A stretch of DNA of 41,555 bases from Clostridia bacterium (GCA_030537335.1 JAUNNK010000008.1:1-41555); one strand, 5' to 3'. Positions 31,981-40,597 are shown, counted from the first letter of the stretch. Numbers and translations: made by a program. Notes: a model not told the origin generated them from the letters alone.

Positions 31981-32487
31981 ATGGGAAGGAAACTGCTGAA
32001 CCCGCTGCCCATGCTCATCGCAGGCCTGGGCGCGGGGATCCTGTCGCGCCTACTGGACATCCATACGCAGAATCTGGGCGAGATCTTCTCGCAGCTGGCG
32101 GTGTGGATACTCCTCGGCACGCTGATTTCCATCTACAGCGCTGTGCCCAAGCGGGCAGCGGCCAACGTCCTCTGCTTCTGCCTGGGGATGCTGGCGGCAT
32201 ATTATGCCGTGGCTGCGCTCACCCGTGGCGTGTACGACCGCAGCTTCATCATCGGCTGGACGGTCTTTGCCCTGTGTTCGCCGGTTCTGGCGAGCCTTGC
32301 GTGGATGTCAAAGCGCAAGGGGCTGCTGCCCGGCATCCTGCGCGTCGGGATCGTGACGGTCTCCGCGCTGTCCTCCGTGCTGCTGTTCGGCAGGTTCAGA
32401 ATCTACGACCTGCTGATCGACGGCTGCCTGATCTACTTTCTGTTCTTCGCAGATGTGCACAGGGATGCGGGCAGAGGGCGCTCCTAG
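31981..32487 (+). CDS. Integral membrane protein of unknown family
   Basis: A 168-residue protein with about five or six helices (for example MLIAGLGAGILSRLLDIHTQ near the N-terminus, AVWILLGTLISIYSA, NVLCFCLGMLAAYYAVAAL, DGCLIYFLFFADV at the end). AGGAGG is six bases before the ATG. It lies between the lipoprotein and a very short membrane ORF. I cannot assign a family with confidence. Confidence 0.75.
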   Translation: MGRKLLNPLPMLIAGLGAGILSRLLDIHTQNLGEIFSQLAVWILLGTLISIYSAVPKRAAANVLCFCLGMLAAYYAVAALTRGVYDRSFIIGWTVFALCSPVLASLAWMSKRKGLLPGILRVGIVTVSALSSVLLFGRFRIYDLLIDGCLIYFLFFADVHRDAGRGRS

Positions 32488-32564
32488 GAGAATCCGCCGG
32501 GCAGCTTATCCTGTACGATATACGCGATGCATGAGAATATGCCGGAAGGCTGGAGGTACAAAAG

Positions 32565-32669
32565 ATGGTAAGCAATACAATCCGCGGCGCCCGCTGGGAG
32601 TTCCCGGTGGAGAAGCTGTGCTATCTCTTTCTGGTCTTTCTCATGGGCTGCCTTGTGGGGTGGATGTGA
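32565..32669 (+). CDS. Small 34-residue single-helix membrane protein
   Basis: An ATG with GGAGG nine bases upstream opens 34 codons. An amphipathic start (RGARWEFPVEKL) is followed by one helix of about 17 residues (CYLFLVFLMGCLVGWM). It resembles the first helix of larger membrane proteins with the same VEKL..F motif, so it could be either a genuine miniprotein or a truncated relic. The strong ribosome site and lack of overlap with other genes favour a translated product; the function is unknown. Confidence 0.5.
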   Translation: MVSNTIRGARWEFPVEKLCYLFLVFLMGCLVGWM

Positions 32670-32712
32670 TTGCGGGAATGAATCCGGAAGTTTTCAGAAG
32701 GAGCGATGGGAT

Positions 32713-33348
32713 ATGATGGAAAAACGATTAAGAATGCTTGGAATATTGGGGTTGATCAGCCTGCTGTCCTATACGGCAATGGTGGTTCTGTCTCCGTTGG
32801 CGTATCCGGGCTATGATTGGCTGAGCATGGCCGTCAGTGATTTGTCTGCAGAGGGCGCACCCTCCGCAGCGCTTGCAAATCAACTCAACGCATTGTTCGG
32901 GCCATGCGGATTGGTTTCCATTATGGCAGTTTGTGTAGGCGTAGCCGACTGTAAATCGAAACTGATGAAGCTGGGAGTTTATTTTTTTGCTGCCATGGAA
33001 TGGATATGCAATGTGGGATACCAGCTTTTCCCCTGGGTCAGCGGCGCACCGGCGTCCAATCCGCAAAATACCATGCATCTTGCCGTCACTGTGTTGGTGG
33101 TGGTGTTTTCATTGGCGTCGCTGGTGCTGATTGCTGTCGGAACGAAGAAGGATCAGAATAAATCGCTGCATGTATGGGCAATTGTCTGCCTTGCGGCGAT
33201 GATCATCGGTCCGATCGGTACATCCTTGCTTCCGAAAACGGTATTCGGCCTGTTTGAAAGATTCAGTACATTTTCAGCGGTTGTATTCAACGCGGTTCTG
33301 GGAATCTATCTCATGAGTGGGTGGTTTACCGATGAGAGGGCGAAGTGA
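32713..33348 (+). CDS. DUF998 family membrane protein
   Basis: A 211-residue protein with six predicted helices, characteristic of DUF998: the first helix ILGLISLLSYTAMVVLSPLA, then YPGYDWLSMAVSDLSAEGAP, a typical loop of the family, and the final helix VVFNAVLGIYLMSGWF. AAGGAG lies nine bases before ATG 32713. The stop codon touches the start of the response regulator gene (TGAATG), so the two are linked. The base composition is lower in GC than the genes around it. Function of the family is unknown. Confidence 0.85.
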   Translation: MMEKRLRMLGILGLISLLSYTAMVVLSPLAYPGYDWLSMAVSDLSAEGAPSAALANQLNALFGPCGLVSIMAVCVGVADCKSKLMKLGVYFFAAMEWICNVGYQLFPWVSGAPASNPQNTMHLAVTVLVVVFSLASLVLIAVGTKKDQNKSLHVWAIVCLAAMIIGPIGTSLLPKTVFGLFERFSTFSAVVFNAVLGIYLMSGWFTDERAK

Positions 33349-33960
33349 ATGAAGAGAATTCTGATCGTTGAAGACGACGAGGCCATCCGAACGGAACTGT
33401 GCGCCCTGCTCCGGGCCAACGGCTACCTGCCGGTGGAGGAGATGCCCTGCGACCTGATTCTGATGGACGTGAACCTTCCGGGGGAGAGCGGCTTCACCCG
33501 CTGCCGGAAGCTGCGGCAGCAATCCGACACCCCGGTGATCTTCCTCACCGCCCGGGACACCCCGGAGGACGAGCTGCTGGCCTTCGGCGTGGGCGGGGAC
33601 GATTTCATCCGCAAGCCCTACAACTCCGCCGTGCTGCTGGCGCGGATCGGACGGATGTCGAAGGGCGCGGCGGCGGATGCATGCACCGTCCGTGGGCTGA
33701 CGCTGAACCTGCCGGGCATGAAAGCTGTTTTTGACGGCAAGACCGTGGAGCTGACGAAGAACGAGACGCGCATCCTCTGGTGTCTGATGCAGCGGGAGCT
33801 GTGCACCCGGGACGAGCTGATCGAGGATCTGTGGACGAACGGCATGTACGTGGACGGCAACACCCTCTACGTCAATATCGGCAGGCTCCGGGAGAAGCTT
33901 AAGCAGCTCGGCGCGGACGGCTTCATCCGCACGGTGCGCGGCGTGGGGTACCGTCTATGA
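33349..33960 (+). CDS. OmpR-type response regulator (BceR-like) with shortened receiver domain
   Basis: A 203-residue two-component regulator. The receiver (about 1-105) has the acidic pair Asp9-Asp10, the phosphoacceptor Asp40 in ILMDVNLPG, Thr in FLTARD and Lys in FIRKPYN. The winged-helix output domain (about 115-203) ends in RTVRGVGYRL. From GY26 to the phosphoacceptor strand only about six residues are present where relatives have about 18-20; the protein is accordingly shorter than the usual 220 or so. Helix 2 and strand 2 seem partly missing while the frame is kept. It overlaps the kinase gene (ATGA). It is predicted to control the adjacent exporter genes. Confidence 0.9.
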   Translation: MKRILIVEDDEAIRTELCALLRANGYLPVEEMPCDLILMDVNLPGESGFTRCRKLRQQSDTPVIFLTARDTPEDELLAFGVGGDDFIRKPYNSAVLLARIGRMSKGAAADACTVRGLTLNLPGMKAVFDGKTVELTKNETRILWCLMQRELCTRDELIEDLWTNGMYVDGNTLYVNIGRLREKLKQLGADGFIRTVRGVGYRL

Positions 33961-34922
33961 GTTTGTGGAAGTACGTCTGCGCAAAGGCCGTGCCCCTGTG
34001 CGCGGCGGCGATGGCAAGCCTGTATCTCCTGCTGGTGGGCATTTTCTGCGCAATTCCCGCTTCTCTGCTGCTGATCCTGCTGCTCAGCGGCGGTTTTGTG
34101 CTGCTGGCCTGCGTGCTCATCGGCTGGCGGCGCACCGACCGCCGGCTCCGGGCGCTGCGGCGTCGCCTGGACGCGCTGCCGGAGAGGTACCTCATCGGCG
34201 AGACGCTTCAGCGTCCCCGGGATGCGGTGGAGCAGGAATACTATCTATTGATGAAGGAAATCTCCCGCTCCGCCATCGGCGCGGTGGAGCAGGCCCGGTC
34301 GGAGATGGAGGACTACTGCGACTATGTGGAGCGCTGGGTGCACGAGATCAAGACGCCGCTGACCGCCTGTTCGCTGATCCTCGCCAACGGCGGGGATTCG
34401 TCCAAGCTGCGGCGGGAGCTGCGCCGCGCGGACAACCTGAGCGAGACCATCCTGACCTACGCCAAGCTGCGCACGGCGGAGAAGGATACCCAGATTGCGC
34501 CCGCCGACCTTCGCGCGGCCTGCGACCAGGCCATCCGGGAGGAGATGGAGCTGCTGATCGCGGCGGACATCTCCGTGTCCATCGACGGGGTGGCGGAGGT
34601 GTACACGGATGCGAAGCGCGTGGTGTTCATCCTAAAACAGCTGCTGATCAACTGCGCCAAGTACTGCCCCGGCTGCCGGATTCAGATCGAACTGGAGCCG
34701 GGTTGCCTGATCTTTGAGGACGACGGCCCCGGCATCCCGGCCCACGAGCGGACGCGGGTCACGGAGCGCGGCTTCACCGGAAGTGCGGGGCGCAGGCGCG
34801 GCGGCAGCACCGGCATGGGGCTGTACATCGTAAGCAAGCTGTGCGAGGCGCTGAACATATCTCTGGAGATCGCCTCCGAGGAGGGGCGCTACACCCGCTT
34901 CAGCTTCCGCTTTCCCAACTGA
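33957..34922 (+). CDS. Sensor histidine kinase (BceS-like, intramembrane-sensing type)
   Basis: A 321-residue kinase with two helices close together at about 12-32 and 36-56 and almost no extracellular loop. This intramembrane-sensing build is typical for Bce kinases that read the state of a partner ABC transporter. His129 in VERWVHEIKTPLTA is the phosphorylated residue. The ATPase part has QLLINCAKYC (N box), EDDGPGIP (G1) and GSTGMGLYIVSKLC (G2). It starts inside the regulator stop codon. Together with the next ABC genes it forms a full Bce-type module. Confidence 0.93.
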   Translation: MSLWKYVCAKAVPLCAAAMASLYLLLVGIFCAIPASLLLILLLSGGFVLLACVLIGWRRTDRRLRALRRRLDALPERYLIGETLQRPRDAVEQEYYLLMKEISRSAIGAVEQARSEMEDYCDYVERWVHEIKTPLTACSLILANGGDSSKLRRELRRADNLSETILTYAKLRTAEKDTQIAPADLRAACDQAIREEMELLIAADISVSIDGVAEVYTDAKRVVFILKQLLINCAKYCPGCRIQIELEPGCLIFEDDGPGIPAHERTRVTERGFTGSAGRRRGGSTGMGLYIVSKLCEALNISLEIASEEGRYTRFSFRFPN

Positions 34923-34931
34923 ATCCAACAA

Positions 34932-34989
34932 AACTGTAAGACAGGATGCGGTCAGCGTTGGAACAAATCGGGTCCTTTTGCGGTACAAT
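34932..34989 (+). promoter_or_regulatory. Candidate regulated promoter of the ABC exporter genes
   Basis: TACAAT (34984-34989) is a possible -10 without a good -35. About 40 bases further upstream is a small dyad (CTGTAAGACAG). An activator-dependent promoter driven by the response regulator would look like this, but the evidence is thin. Confidence 0.35.
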
Positions 34990-35014
34990 CGCCGTGAAAG
35001 GCTGGTGAGTAACC

Positions 35015-35779
35015 ATGAACACTCTGCTTGAAATCAAAAATGTGAGCAAATTCTACGGCAGCGGAGACAACGTCTCCCGGGCGCTGAACGGCGTGAGCTT
35101 CGCCATGGAAAGGGGCGAATTCACCGCTGTCATGGGCGCGTCCGGCTCCGGCAAGAGCACGCTGCTGAACGTCATCGCCACCATCGACCGCCCCAGCTCC
35201 GGCAGCATCCTGCTGGAGAGTCGCAACATTGCCGAAATGCGGGAGCAGGCTCTGGCCGCGTTCCGCCGGGATCGCCTGGGCTTCATCTTTCAGGAGTACA
35301 ACCTGCTGGACACGCTGACAGTGGCCGAAAACATCGTACTGCCCCTGAACCTGCGGAGATGCGCTCTTTCGGAGACGAAGAGACGGCTTGCACAGGTCGC
35401 CGCCGCGCTGGAGATCGCGGAGCAGCTGGACAAATTCCCCCGGCAGCTCTCCGGCGGTCAGCGGCAGCGCGCCGCCTGCGCCCGCGCGCTGATCACCGAG
35501 CCCGCGCTGATTCTGGCGGACGAGCCCACCGGCGCGCTGGACAGCGCCAACTCCAGGAGCCTGATGCAGACCTTCACCCGGATGAACCAGAGCCTCGCCT
35601 CCACCATCCTCATGGTGACCCACGACGCGGTGGTCGGCTCCTACGCAGATCGCGTGCTGTTTCTGAAGGATGGGAAGATCTGGAACGAGCTGTACCGGGG
35701 GGATCGCAGCCGCCAGAGCATGTACCACGAGATTCTGAACGTCATGGCGGCGCTGGGAGGTGAGGCGGATGTTCGCTAA
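35015..35779 (+). CDS. ABC transporter ATP-binding protein (BceA-like)
   Basis: A 254-residue MacB/LolD-type ATPase. Walker A is GASGSGKST, the Q-loop lies in LGFIFQEYNLLDTLT, the signature is LSGGQRQR, Walker B is ILADEPTGALD and the switch His is in MVTHDAVVG. The set of motifs is complete and the order is that of antimicrobial-peptide-type exporters. GGTGAG with modest spacing precedes the ATG. The 3' end overlaps the permease gene by 11 bases. With the permease and the two-component pair it probably defends against peptide antibiotics acting on the cell wall. Confidence 0.93.
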   Translation: MNTLLEIKNVSKFYGSGDNVSRALNGVSFAMERGEFTAVMGASGSGKSTLLNVIATIDRPSSGSILLESRNIAEMREQALAAFRRDRLGFIFQEYNLLDTLTVAENIVLPLNLRRCALSETKRRLAQVAAALEIAEQLDKFPRQLSGGQRQRAACARALITEPALILADEPTGALDSANSRSLMQTFTRMNQSLASTILMVTHDAVVGSYADRVLFLKDGKIWNELYRGDRSRQSMYHEILNVMAALGGEADVR

Positions 35780-37745
35780 GCTTGCCCTGCGGAACGTCCG
35801 GCGGCAGATCGGCAGCTACCTGATCTACTTCGTCACCGTCGCGCTGAGCATCGCGCTGATGTTCGCGGTCAACAACCTCAGTTACAGCGACCGCATCCGC
35901 TCGCTTGCCGAGGATTCCTCCGACGTGCGCACCATGTTTGCCATGGTTACGGTGCTGTCCTGCCTGGTCACAGCTCTGGTGCTCAGCTACGCTACGGGCT
36001 TCATGCTGAAGCTGCGCCGGAAGGAATTCGGCATGTATCTGACGCTGGGCATGACCCGGCGCAACATCCAGACGCTCTTCGCCTGCGAGACGGGCATCCT
36101 GTCCTTCCTCGCCATGCTGGCGGGCATGGGCGCGGGGCTGGTGATCTTCCAGCTCCTCGTGGCGCTGTTTTCCTCCCTGATGGAGCTGCCCTTCGCCGTC
36201 TCCGCCTATTCCGTTGAGGGGATTTTGCTGACACTGACGGTGAGCCTCGGCATGTTCCTGCTGTCCACGATGGTCTCCCTGCGCTACCTGAAGAAAACCT
36301 CGATGGCGGAGCTTCTGAAGGCCGAAGCTGTGGAGCGAAGCGAGAAGCACCCCGCCCTCTGGCGCGCGCTTTCGATTGTGGCGGTTGCGGGCCTCACCGT
36401 CAGCCTGATCGTGACCTACCGGAATCTGATGGCGGCGTTCCGCGATCAGGATGGCGTGGTCGTGCTGCTCTGGCTCGTGGTGGATCTGGCGATGGTCTTT
36501 TTGGCCCACTTCACCCTGTCCAGAGCCCTCGCCGGGGCGCTACTGCGCAGGGAAAAGCTGAAGAATCGCGGCGCGAACGCGGTGGTGCTGCGGGGGCTCT
36601 CCGGCAGGGTGTCCATGAACGCCCTGCTCATCGGCGCGCTGGCCACGATTCTGGTCTTCGCCGTCGGCATGTCCAATATTGCGATGGGCGAGAAGGTCTA
36701 CGCGGACTGCTCTGTCGCGAAGGACTGCCCCTACGATGTGCTGGCCATGCTCAACTGCGCGCGAGAGCCGGAGATCTCCCTGGAGGAGGGCGAAAAAATC
36801 ATCGAAAAGTACAGTCCCATCTCCTCAAAAATGGATTTTCAGCTCCATTCCGCAGGCGAAACCACCCTCTGCAGCAGCGTCCTGGGCTACGACCTCATGG
36901 GCTGGACGGACAAATACTTGCCCCTGAGCCAGTTCAACGCCCTGCTGACGGGCTGCGGCTGGGAGCCGGTGGCGCTGGACGGGCAGTACCTGGTCGTCAC
37001 TGGTGTACAGGGCATCAGCGAGGTGGACTTTTCAGACAAGATCGTGACCCTGAACGGCAAGCCCTATTCCTGGGCAGGGAGCAGCGCAAGTTACCCCGAA
37101 TTTGCCCGGCGCGCGCGGCTGTACTTCGTCGTGCCCGACGAGGCTCTGCTTGGCATGCCCGTCTCGGACGTGTGCGCCGCATACACGCTGGAAAACCACC
37201 GCCCGGATTCCCAGGCCATGCTGGCGGAGCTGACCTACCTCCGGCAGACGGAGGAAGGCCCGGAGGAGTGGTGCGACTTCGCGATTCGCGAGGAGTATCG
37301 CCTGTGGAGCAACGTCAACGCGGGAACGCTGCTGATCGGCACGCTGTACGTCTCCACTGTGTTCGTCTGCATGGCGCTGGCCATCCTCTCCGTGAAGATC
37401 CTGTCCACACTGGACGAGGAGCGCAGGCGCTTCGCCATCCTGTACCGCCTGGGTGCGGACGAAAGGACGCAGAAGTCCGCGCTGCGCAAGCAGATCGGCG
37501 CGTTCTTCCTGGCGCCCTTCGCGTTTCCACTGCTGATGACCGTGCCCATGGGCCTGATCTTCGGCAAAGTGTATGAAATCTGGGACTTCGGCCTGAACGG
37601 CTGGAGGGCCATGGAGACGGCGGTGCTGATCGCGCTGGTGGTCGCGGGCGCGTACGTGCTGTACTTCCTGATCACCTACTTCATCTCCTGCGGCCATGTG
37701 ATCTGTCGCGGCGCGGAGGGCGGCGGGAACGAGCGCGGCCTTTGA
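35769..37745 (+). CDS. ABC transporter permease (BceB-like, FtsX domains)
   Basis: A 658-residue permease with the ten-helix layout of BceB. The start (FAKLALRNVRRQIGSYLIYF) is followed by a first FtsX-type group (about 60-200). A large extracellular domain of about 200 residues lies between helices 7 and 8 (about 310-510, from EKVYADCSVAKDCPYD onward). The last three helices form the second FtsX unit (STLDEERRRFAILYRLGADE leads into it). The ATG at 35769 has GGGAGGTG before it; a GTG three codons earlier overlaps this. It is the last gene of the co-directional series. Confidence 0.93.
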   Translation: MFAKLALRNVRRQIGSYLIYFVTVALSIALMFAVNNLSYSDRIRSLAEDSSDVRTMFAMVTVLSCLVTALVLSYATGFMLKLRRKEFGMYLTLGMTRRNIQTLFACETGILSFLAMLAGMGAGLVIFQLLVALFSSLMELPFAVSAYSVEGILLTLTVSLGMFLLSTMVSLRYLKKTSMAELLKAEAVERSEKHPALWRALSIVAVAGLTVSLIVTYRNLMAAFRDQDGVVVLLWLVVDLAMVFLAHFTLSRALAGALLRREKLKNRGANAVVLRGLSGRVSMNALLIGALATILVFAVGMSNIAMGEKVYADCSVAKDCPYDVLAMLNCAREPEISLEEGEKIIEKYSPISSKMDFQLHSAGETTLCSSVLGYDLMGWTDKYLPLSQFNALLTGCGWEPVALDGQYLVVTGVQGISEVDFSDKIVTLNGKPYSWAGSSASYPEFARRARLYFVVPDEALLGMPVSDVCAAYTLENHRPDSQAMLAELTYLRQTEEGPEEWCDFAIREEYRLWSNVNAGTLLIGTLYVSTVFVCMALAILSVKILSTLDEERRRFAILYRLGADERTQKSALRKQIGAFFLAPFAFPLLMTVPMGLIFGKVYEIWDFGLNGWRAMETAVLIALVVAGAYVLYFLITYFISCGHVICRGAEGGGNERGL

Positions 37746-37781
37746 AGAAGCATGTTTCCCCTCTCGCCGGAGCGCCTCTGG

Positions 37782-37810
37782 TTGACGGCGCGGCGATTCT
37801 GCGGTAGAAT
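37782..37810 (+). promoter_or_regulatory. Promoter of the DUF1836 gene
   Basis: TTGACG (37782-37787), a 17-base spacer and TAGAAT (37805-37810), 24 bases before the start codon. Confidence 0.75.
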
Positions 37811-37833
37811 ACCAAGCGACGGGAGGGGACGTA

Positions 37834-38349
37834 ATGGAGCAGAACTTTGGCGGCGAATTCCTTGATGCGATTCGGGAGTTCCGCCTGCCCGCATACGATG
37901 AGATCCCGGATACCGGGCTGTATCTGGAGCAGGCCGCGCGCTACGTGTCCGAGGCGCTTCAGCCGCTGTCGGGCGCGGGCGTGACCGGTTCCATGGTCAG
38001 CAACTACGTCAAGCGCGGACTGGTTGCGAATCCCGTGCGCAAGCAGTACAGGCGGGAGCAAATCGCCCACCTGTTCTTCATCGCCGTGGCGAAGTCGGTG
38101 CTGTCCATCGAGGATCTGCACCTGCTGGTGCAGCTGCAGCGCAGCGGCTACGACAGCCGCGCGGCCTACAACTACTTCCGCACCGAGCTGGAGCGCGCGC
38201 TGCGCTGCGCCTTCGGCCTGGAGACCGCGCCGCCGTTGCCGGACGCACGGGACAGCCGGGAGAAGCGCATCCTGCACACGGCCATCCTGGCCATCGCCCA
38301 CAAGCTGTGCCTGAACGCCCAGCTGAACCGGCTGCGCGGCGGCGACTGA
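37834..38349 (+). CDS. DUF1836 domain protein
   Basis: A 171-residue member of the DUF1836 family found mainly in Firmicutes. The middle contains a MerR-like helix-turn-helix stretch (about 48-80: GVTGSMVSNYVKRGLVANPV, then YRREQIAHLFFIAVAK), which is why such proteins are suspected DNA-binding regulators. Target and ligand are unknown. GGGAGGGG precedes the ATG. It has its own promoter and lies upstream of greA, with no clear terminator between. Confidence 0.86.
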   Translation: MEQNFGGEFLDAIREFRLPAYDEIPDTGLYLEQAARYVSEALQPLSGAGVTGSMVSNYVKRGLVANPVRKQYRREQIAHLFFIAVAKSVLSIEDLHLLVQLQRSGYDSRAAYNYFRTELERALRCAFGLETAPPLPDARDSREKRILHTAILAIAHKLCLNAQLNRLRGGD

Positions 38350-38428
38350 CCCACTGGACAGATCGTTATTTTTGCGTAAATCTGCACCTGCCGGAGGTTT
38401 CCGGGATCGGGCGTTCAGATCACCGCGC

Positions 38429-38457
38429 TTGACATTTCCTTCCTCCGGGCGTATAAT
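38429..38457 (+). promoter_or_regulatory. greA promoter
   Basis: A textbook promoter: TTGACA (38429-38434), a 17-base spacer and TATAAT (38452-38457), leaving a leader of about 90 bases. Confidence 0.9.
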
Positions 38458-38476
38458 ATTCTCGGTCAGAGAAGAG

Positions 38477-38508
38477 CACTGCTTCAGGAAGACGGGCAGT
38501 GTTTCTTT
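38477..38508 (+). terminator. Possible attenuator in the greA leader
   Basis: CACTGC pairs with GCAGTG (38496-38501), followed by TTTCTTTCT. It lies about 15-20 bases after the expected start of the transcript and 50 bases before the gene. A weak terminator here could lower greA expression. Confidence 0.45.
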
Positions 38509-38554
38509 CTGTATTATTATTTTTGCCGCACGTGCGTGGCAGGAGGTTCCTACA

Positions 38555-39028
38555 ATGTCTGATACCCGCCAACTTACCCTTACAGATAAGAAAAAACTCG
38601 AAGCGGATCTGGCCGAGCTGATGGAGGCCAAGAAGCGCGTTGCCGAGGAGATTCAGATCGCGCGCGGCTTCGGCGATCTGAGTGAAAATGCTGAGTACGA
38701 CGCTGCCAAGGCCAAGGAGGCCGAGGTTTACGGAAATATCAATCGCATCGAGCAGATTCTGCGCACCGCCACCTTCGTGGACGACAGCGCCGCTTCCACC
38801 GATGTGGTGTCCCTGGGCAACATCGTGCGCGTTCTGGATATGGAATACAATGAGGAGGATGAATACACCATCGTCGGCTTTACTGAGGCCGATCCCATGA
38901 AGCTGTTCATTTCCAATGAGTCCCCCATCGGCGAGGCGCTGATCGGCGCCCACCTGGGCGACACCGTCGTGGCCAACACCCCCGGCGGCAAGGTCAGCCT
39001 GAAGATTCTGGACATTCGCAAGCGCTGA
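38555..39028 (+). CDS. greA: Transcription elongation factor GreA
   Basis: GreA enters the secondary channel of RNA polymerase and triggers cleavage of backtracked RNA. The 157-residue length is standard. The N-terminal coiled-coil carries the tip motif GFGDLSENAEYDAAK with its acidic residues (about 38-52), and the C-terminal FKBP-like domain ends in GKVSLKILDIRKR. AGGAGG is seven bases before the ATG; the frame is open upstream into the leader but this is not coding. It is followed by lysS, as in many Firmicutes. Confidence 0.96.
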   Translation: MSDTRQLTLTDKKKLEADLAELMEAKKRVAEEIQIARGFGDLSENAEYDAAKAKEAEVYGNINRIEQILRTATFVDDSAASTDVVSLGNIVRVLDMEYNEEDEYTIVGFTEADPMKLFISNESPIGEALIGAHLGDTVVANTPGGKVSLKILDIRKR

Positions 39029-39048
39029 TTTTCCCCACCGACCGAATC

Positions 39049-39080
39049 GACCGGCATGTTTTGCACACGCCGGTCTTTTT
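39049..39080 (+). terminator. Terminator between greA and lysS
   Basis: GACCGGC pairs with GCCGGTC (39069-39075), followed by TTTTT. The lysS ribosome site (AAAGGAG) begins only a few bases later, so partial read-through is probably how lysS is transcribed; no separate lysS promoter is evident. Confidence 0.75.
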
Positions 39081-39094
39081 AAAGGAGCATTCAA

Positions 39095-40597
39095 ATGGCT
39101 GAAGAAATCAACAACAACACCCCGGAGCTCTCCCAGCAGGAGCTGTCCGAGCAGAACCGCATCCGCCTGGAGAAGCTGCAGGCCCTGCAGGCGGAGGGCA
39201 AGAATCCCTACGCCATCACCACCTACGACGTCACCGACCACTCCGCGCAGATCGTGCGCGACTTCACCGACGAGACCGAAAAGACCGTCTCCATCGCGGG
39301 TCGCATGATGTCCCGCCGCGTGATGGGCAAGGCCAGCTTTGCGCACCTGCTGGACCGCGAGGGCCGCATTCAGGTCTACGTCCGCCGCGACGACGTGGGC
39401 GAGGACGCCTACAAGGCCTTCAAGAGCTTCGACATCGGCGACATCATCGGCGTGAAGGGCTTCGTGTTCCGCACCAAGACCGGCGAGATCTCCGTGCACG
39501 CGCAGGAGATCACCCTGCTGACCAAGTCGCTGCATCCGCTGCCGGAGAAGTTCCACGGCCTGCAGGACACCGACACCCGCTATCGCCAGCGCTATCTGGA
39601 TCTGATCGTCAATCCCGACGTGAAGGACACCTTCGTCAAGCGCAGCAACATCCTGCGTGAGCTGCGCGCCTTCCTGGACGGCCGCGGCTTCCTGGAGGTG
39701 GACACGCCCATCCTCACGCCCTTCGAGATCGGCGCCTCCGCGCGCCCGTTCTACACCCACCACAACGCGCTGGATCTGGACATGGTGCTGCGCATCGAGA
39801 CCGAGCTGTACCTCAAGCGCCTGATCGTCGGCGGCATGGATCGCGTCTACGAGGTGGGCCGTATCTTCCGCAACGAGGGCATGGACACCAAGCACAATCC
39901 GGAGTTCACCACCATCGAGCTGTATCAGGCCTACACCGACTTCCACGGCATGATGGATCTGGTGGAGGACATGATGAAGACCGTCGCCCAGAAGGTGTGC
40001 GGCACGCTGGTGGTTCCCTACCAGGGCCACGAGATCGATCTGGGCCACTGGGAGCGCCTGACCATGGTGGAGGCCGTGAAGAAGTACAGCGGCGTGGACT
40101 TCAACGACTGGAAGACCGACGAGGACGCCATCGCCTGCGCCAAGGCCCACAACGTGGATCTGCCCGAGGTGCCCACCAAGGGCGCGATTCTGGCGGAGTT
40201 CTTCGACGCCTTTGTGGAGGAGAAGCTGATCCAGCCCACCTTCATCTACGATTATCCGGTGGAGATCAGCCCGCTGGCCAAGCGCAAGCCGGACGATCCC
40301 GCCTTCACCGAGCGCTTCGAGTACTTCATCAACGCCACGGAGTTCGGCAACGCCTTCTCCGAGCTGAACGATCCCATCGATCAGCGCGGCCGCTTCGAGC
40401 GCCAGGTCGCCGAGCGCAAGGCCCTCGATAAGGACTGCCGCGCCCAGGTGGACTACGACTTCGTCACCGCCCTGGAGTACGGCATGCCCCCCACCGGCGG
40501 CCTCGGCTTCGGCGTGGATCGCCTCGTCATGCTGCTCACCAACTCCGACTCCATCCGCGACGTACTCCTCTTCCCCACGATGAAGCCCATCGACTGA
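39095..40597 (+). CDS. lysS: Lysyl-tRNA synthetase (class II)
   Basis: LysS charges tRNA-Lys with lysine. The 500-residue class II enzyme has an N-terminal anticodon-binding OB fold (about 60-160, with SIAGRMMSRRVMGKASFAHL). The catalytic domain shows motif 1 FLEVDTPILTP, motif 2 GRIFRNEGMDTKHNPEFT, and motif 3 in GLGFGVDRLVMLLT, then the usual end VLLFPTMKP. AAAGGAG precedes the ATG. It is transcribed with or after greA and is closed by a terminator at 40709-40739. All key regions are present. Confidence 0.97.
   Translation: MAEEINNNTPELSQQELSEQNRIRLEKLQALQAEGKNPYAITTYDVTDHSAQIVRDFTDETEKTVSIAGRMMSRRVMGKASFAHLLDREGRIQVYVRRDDVGEDAYKAFKSFDIGDIIGVKGFVFRTKTGEISVHAQEITLLTKSLHPLPEKFHGLQDTDTRYRQRYLDLIVNPDVKDTFVKRSNILRELRAFLDGRGFLEVDTPILTPFEIGASARPFYTHHNALDLDMVLRIETELYLKRLIVGGMDRVYEVGRIFRNEGMDTKHNPEFTTIELYQAYTDFHGMMDLVEDMMKTVAQKVCGTLVVPYQGHEIDLGHWERLTMVEAVKKYSGVDFNDWKTDEDAIACAKAHNVDLPEVPTKGAILAEFFDAFVEEKLIQPTFIYDYPVEISPLAKRKPDDPAFTERFEYFINATEFGNAFSELNDPIDQRGRFERQVAERKALDKDCRAQVDYDFVTALEYGMPPTGGLGFGVDRLVMLLTNSDSIRDVLLFPTMKPID

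Noticed and set aside
38420..40150. 576-codon minus-strand frame over greA and lysS
   Set aside because: Antisense of two unmistakable housekeeping genes.
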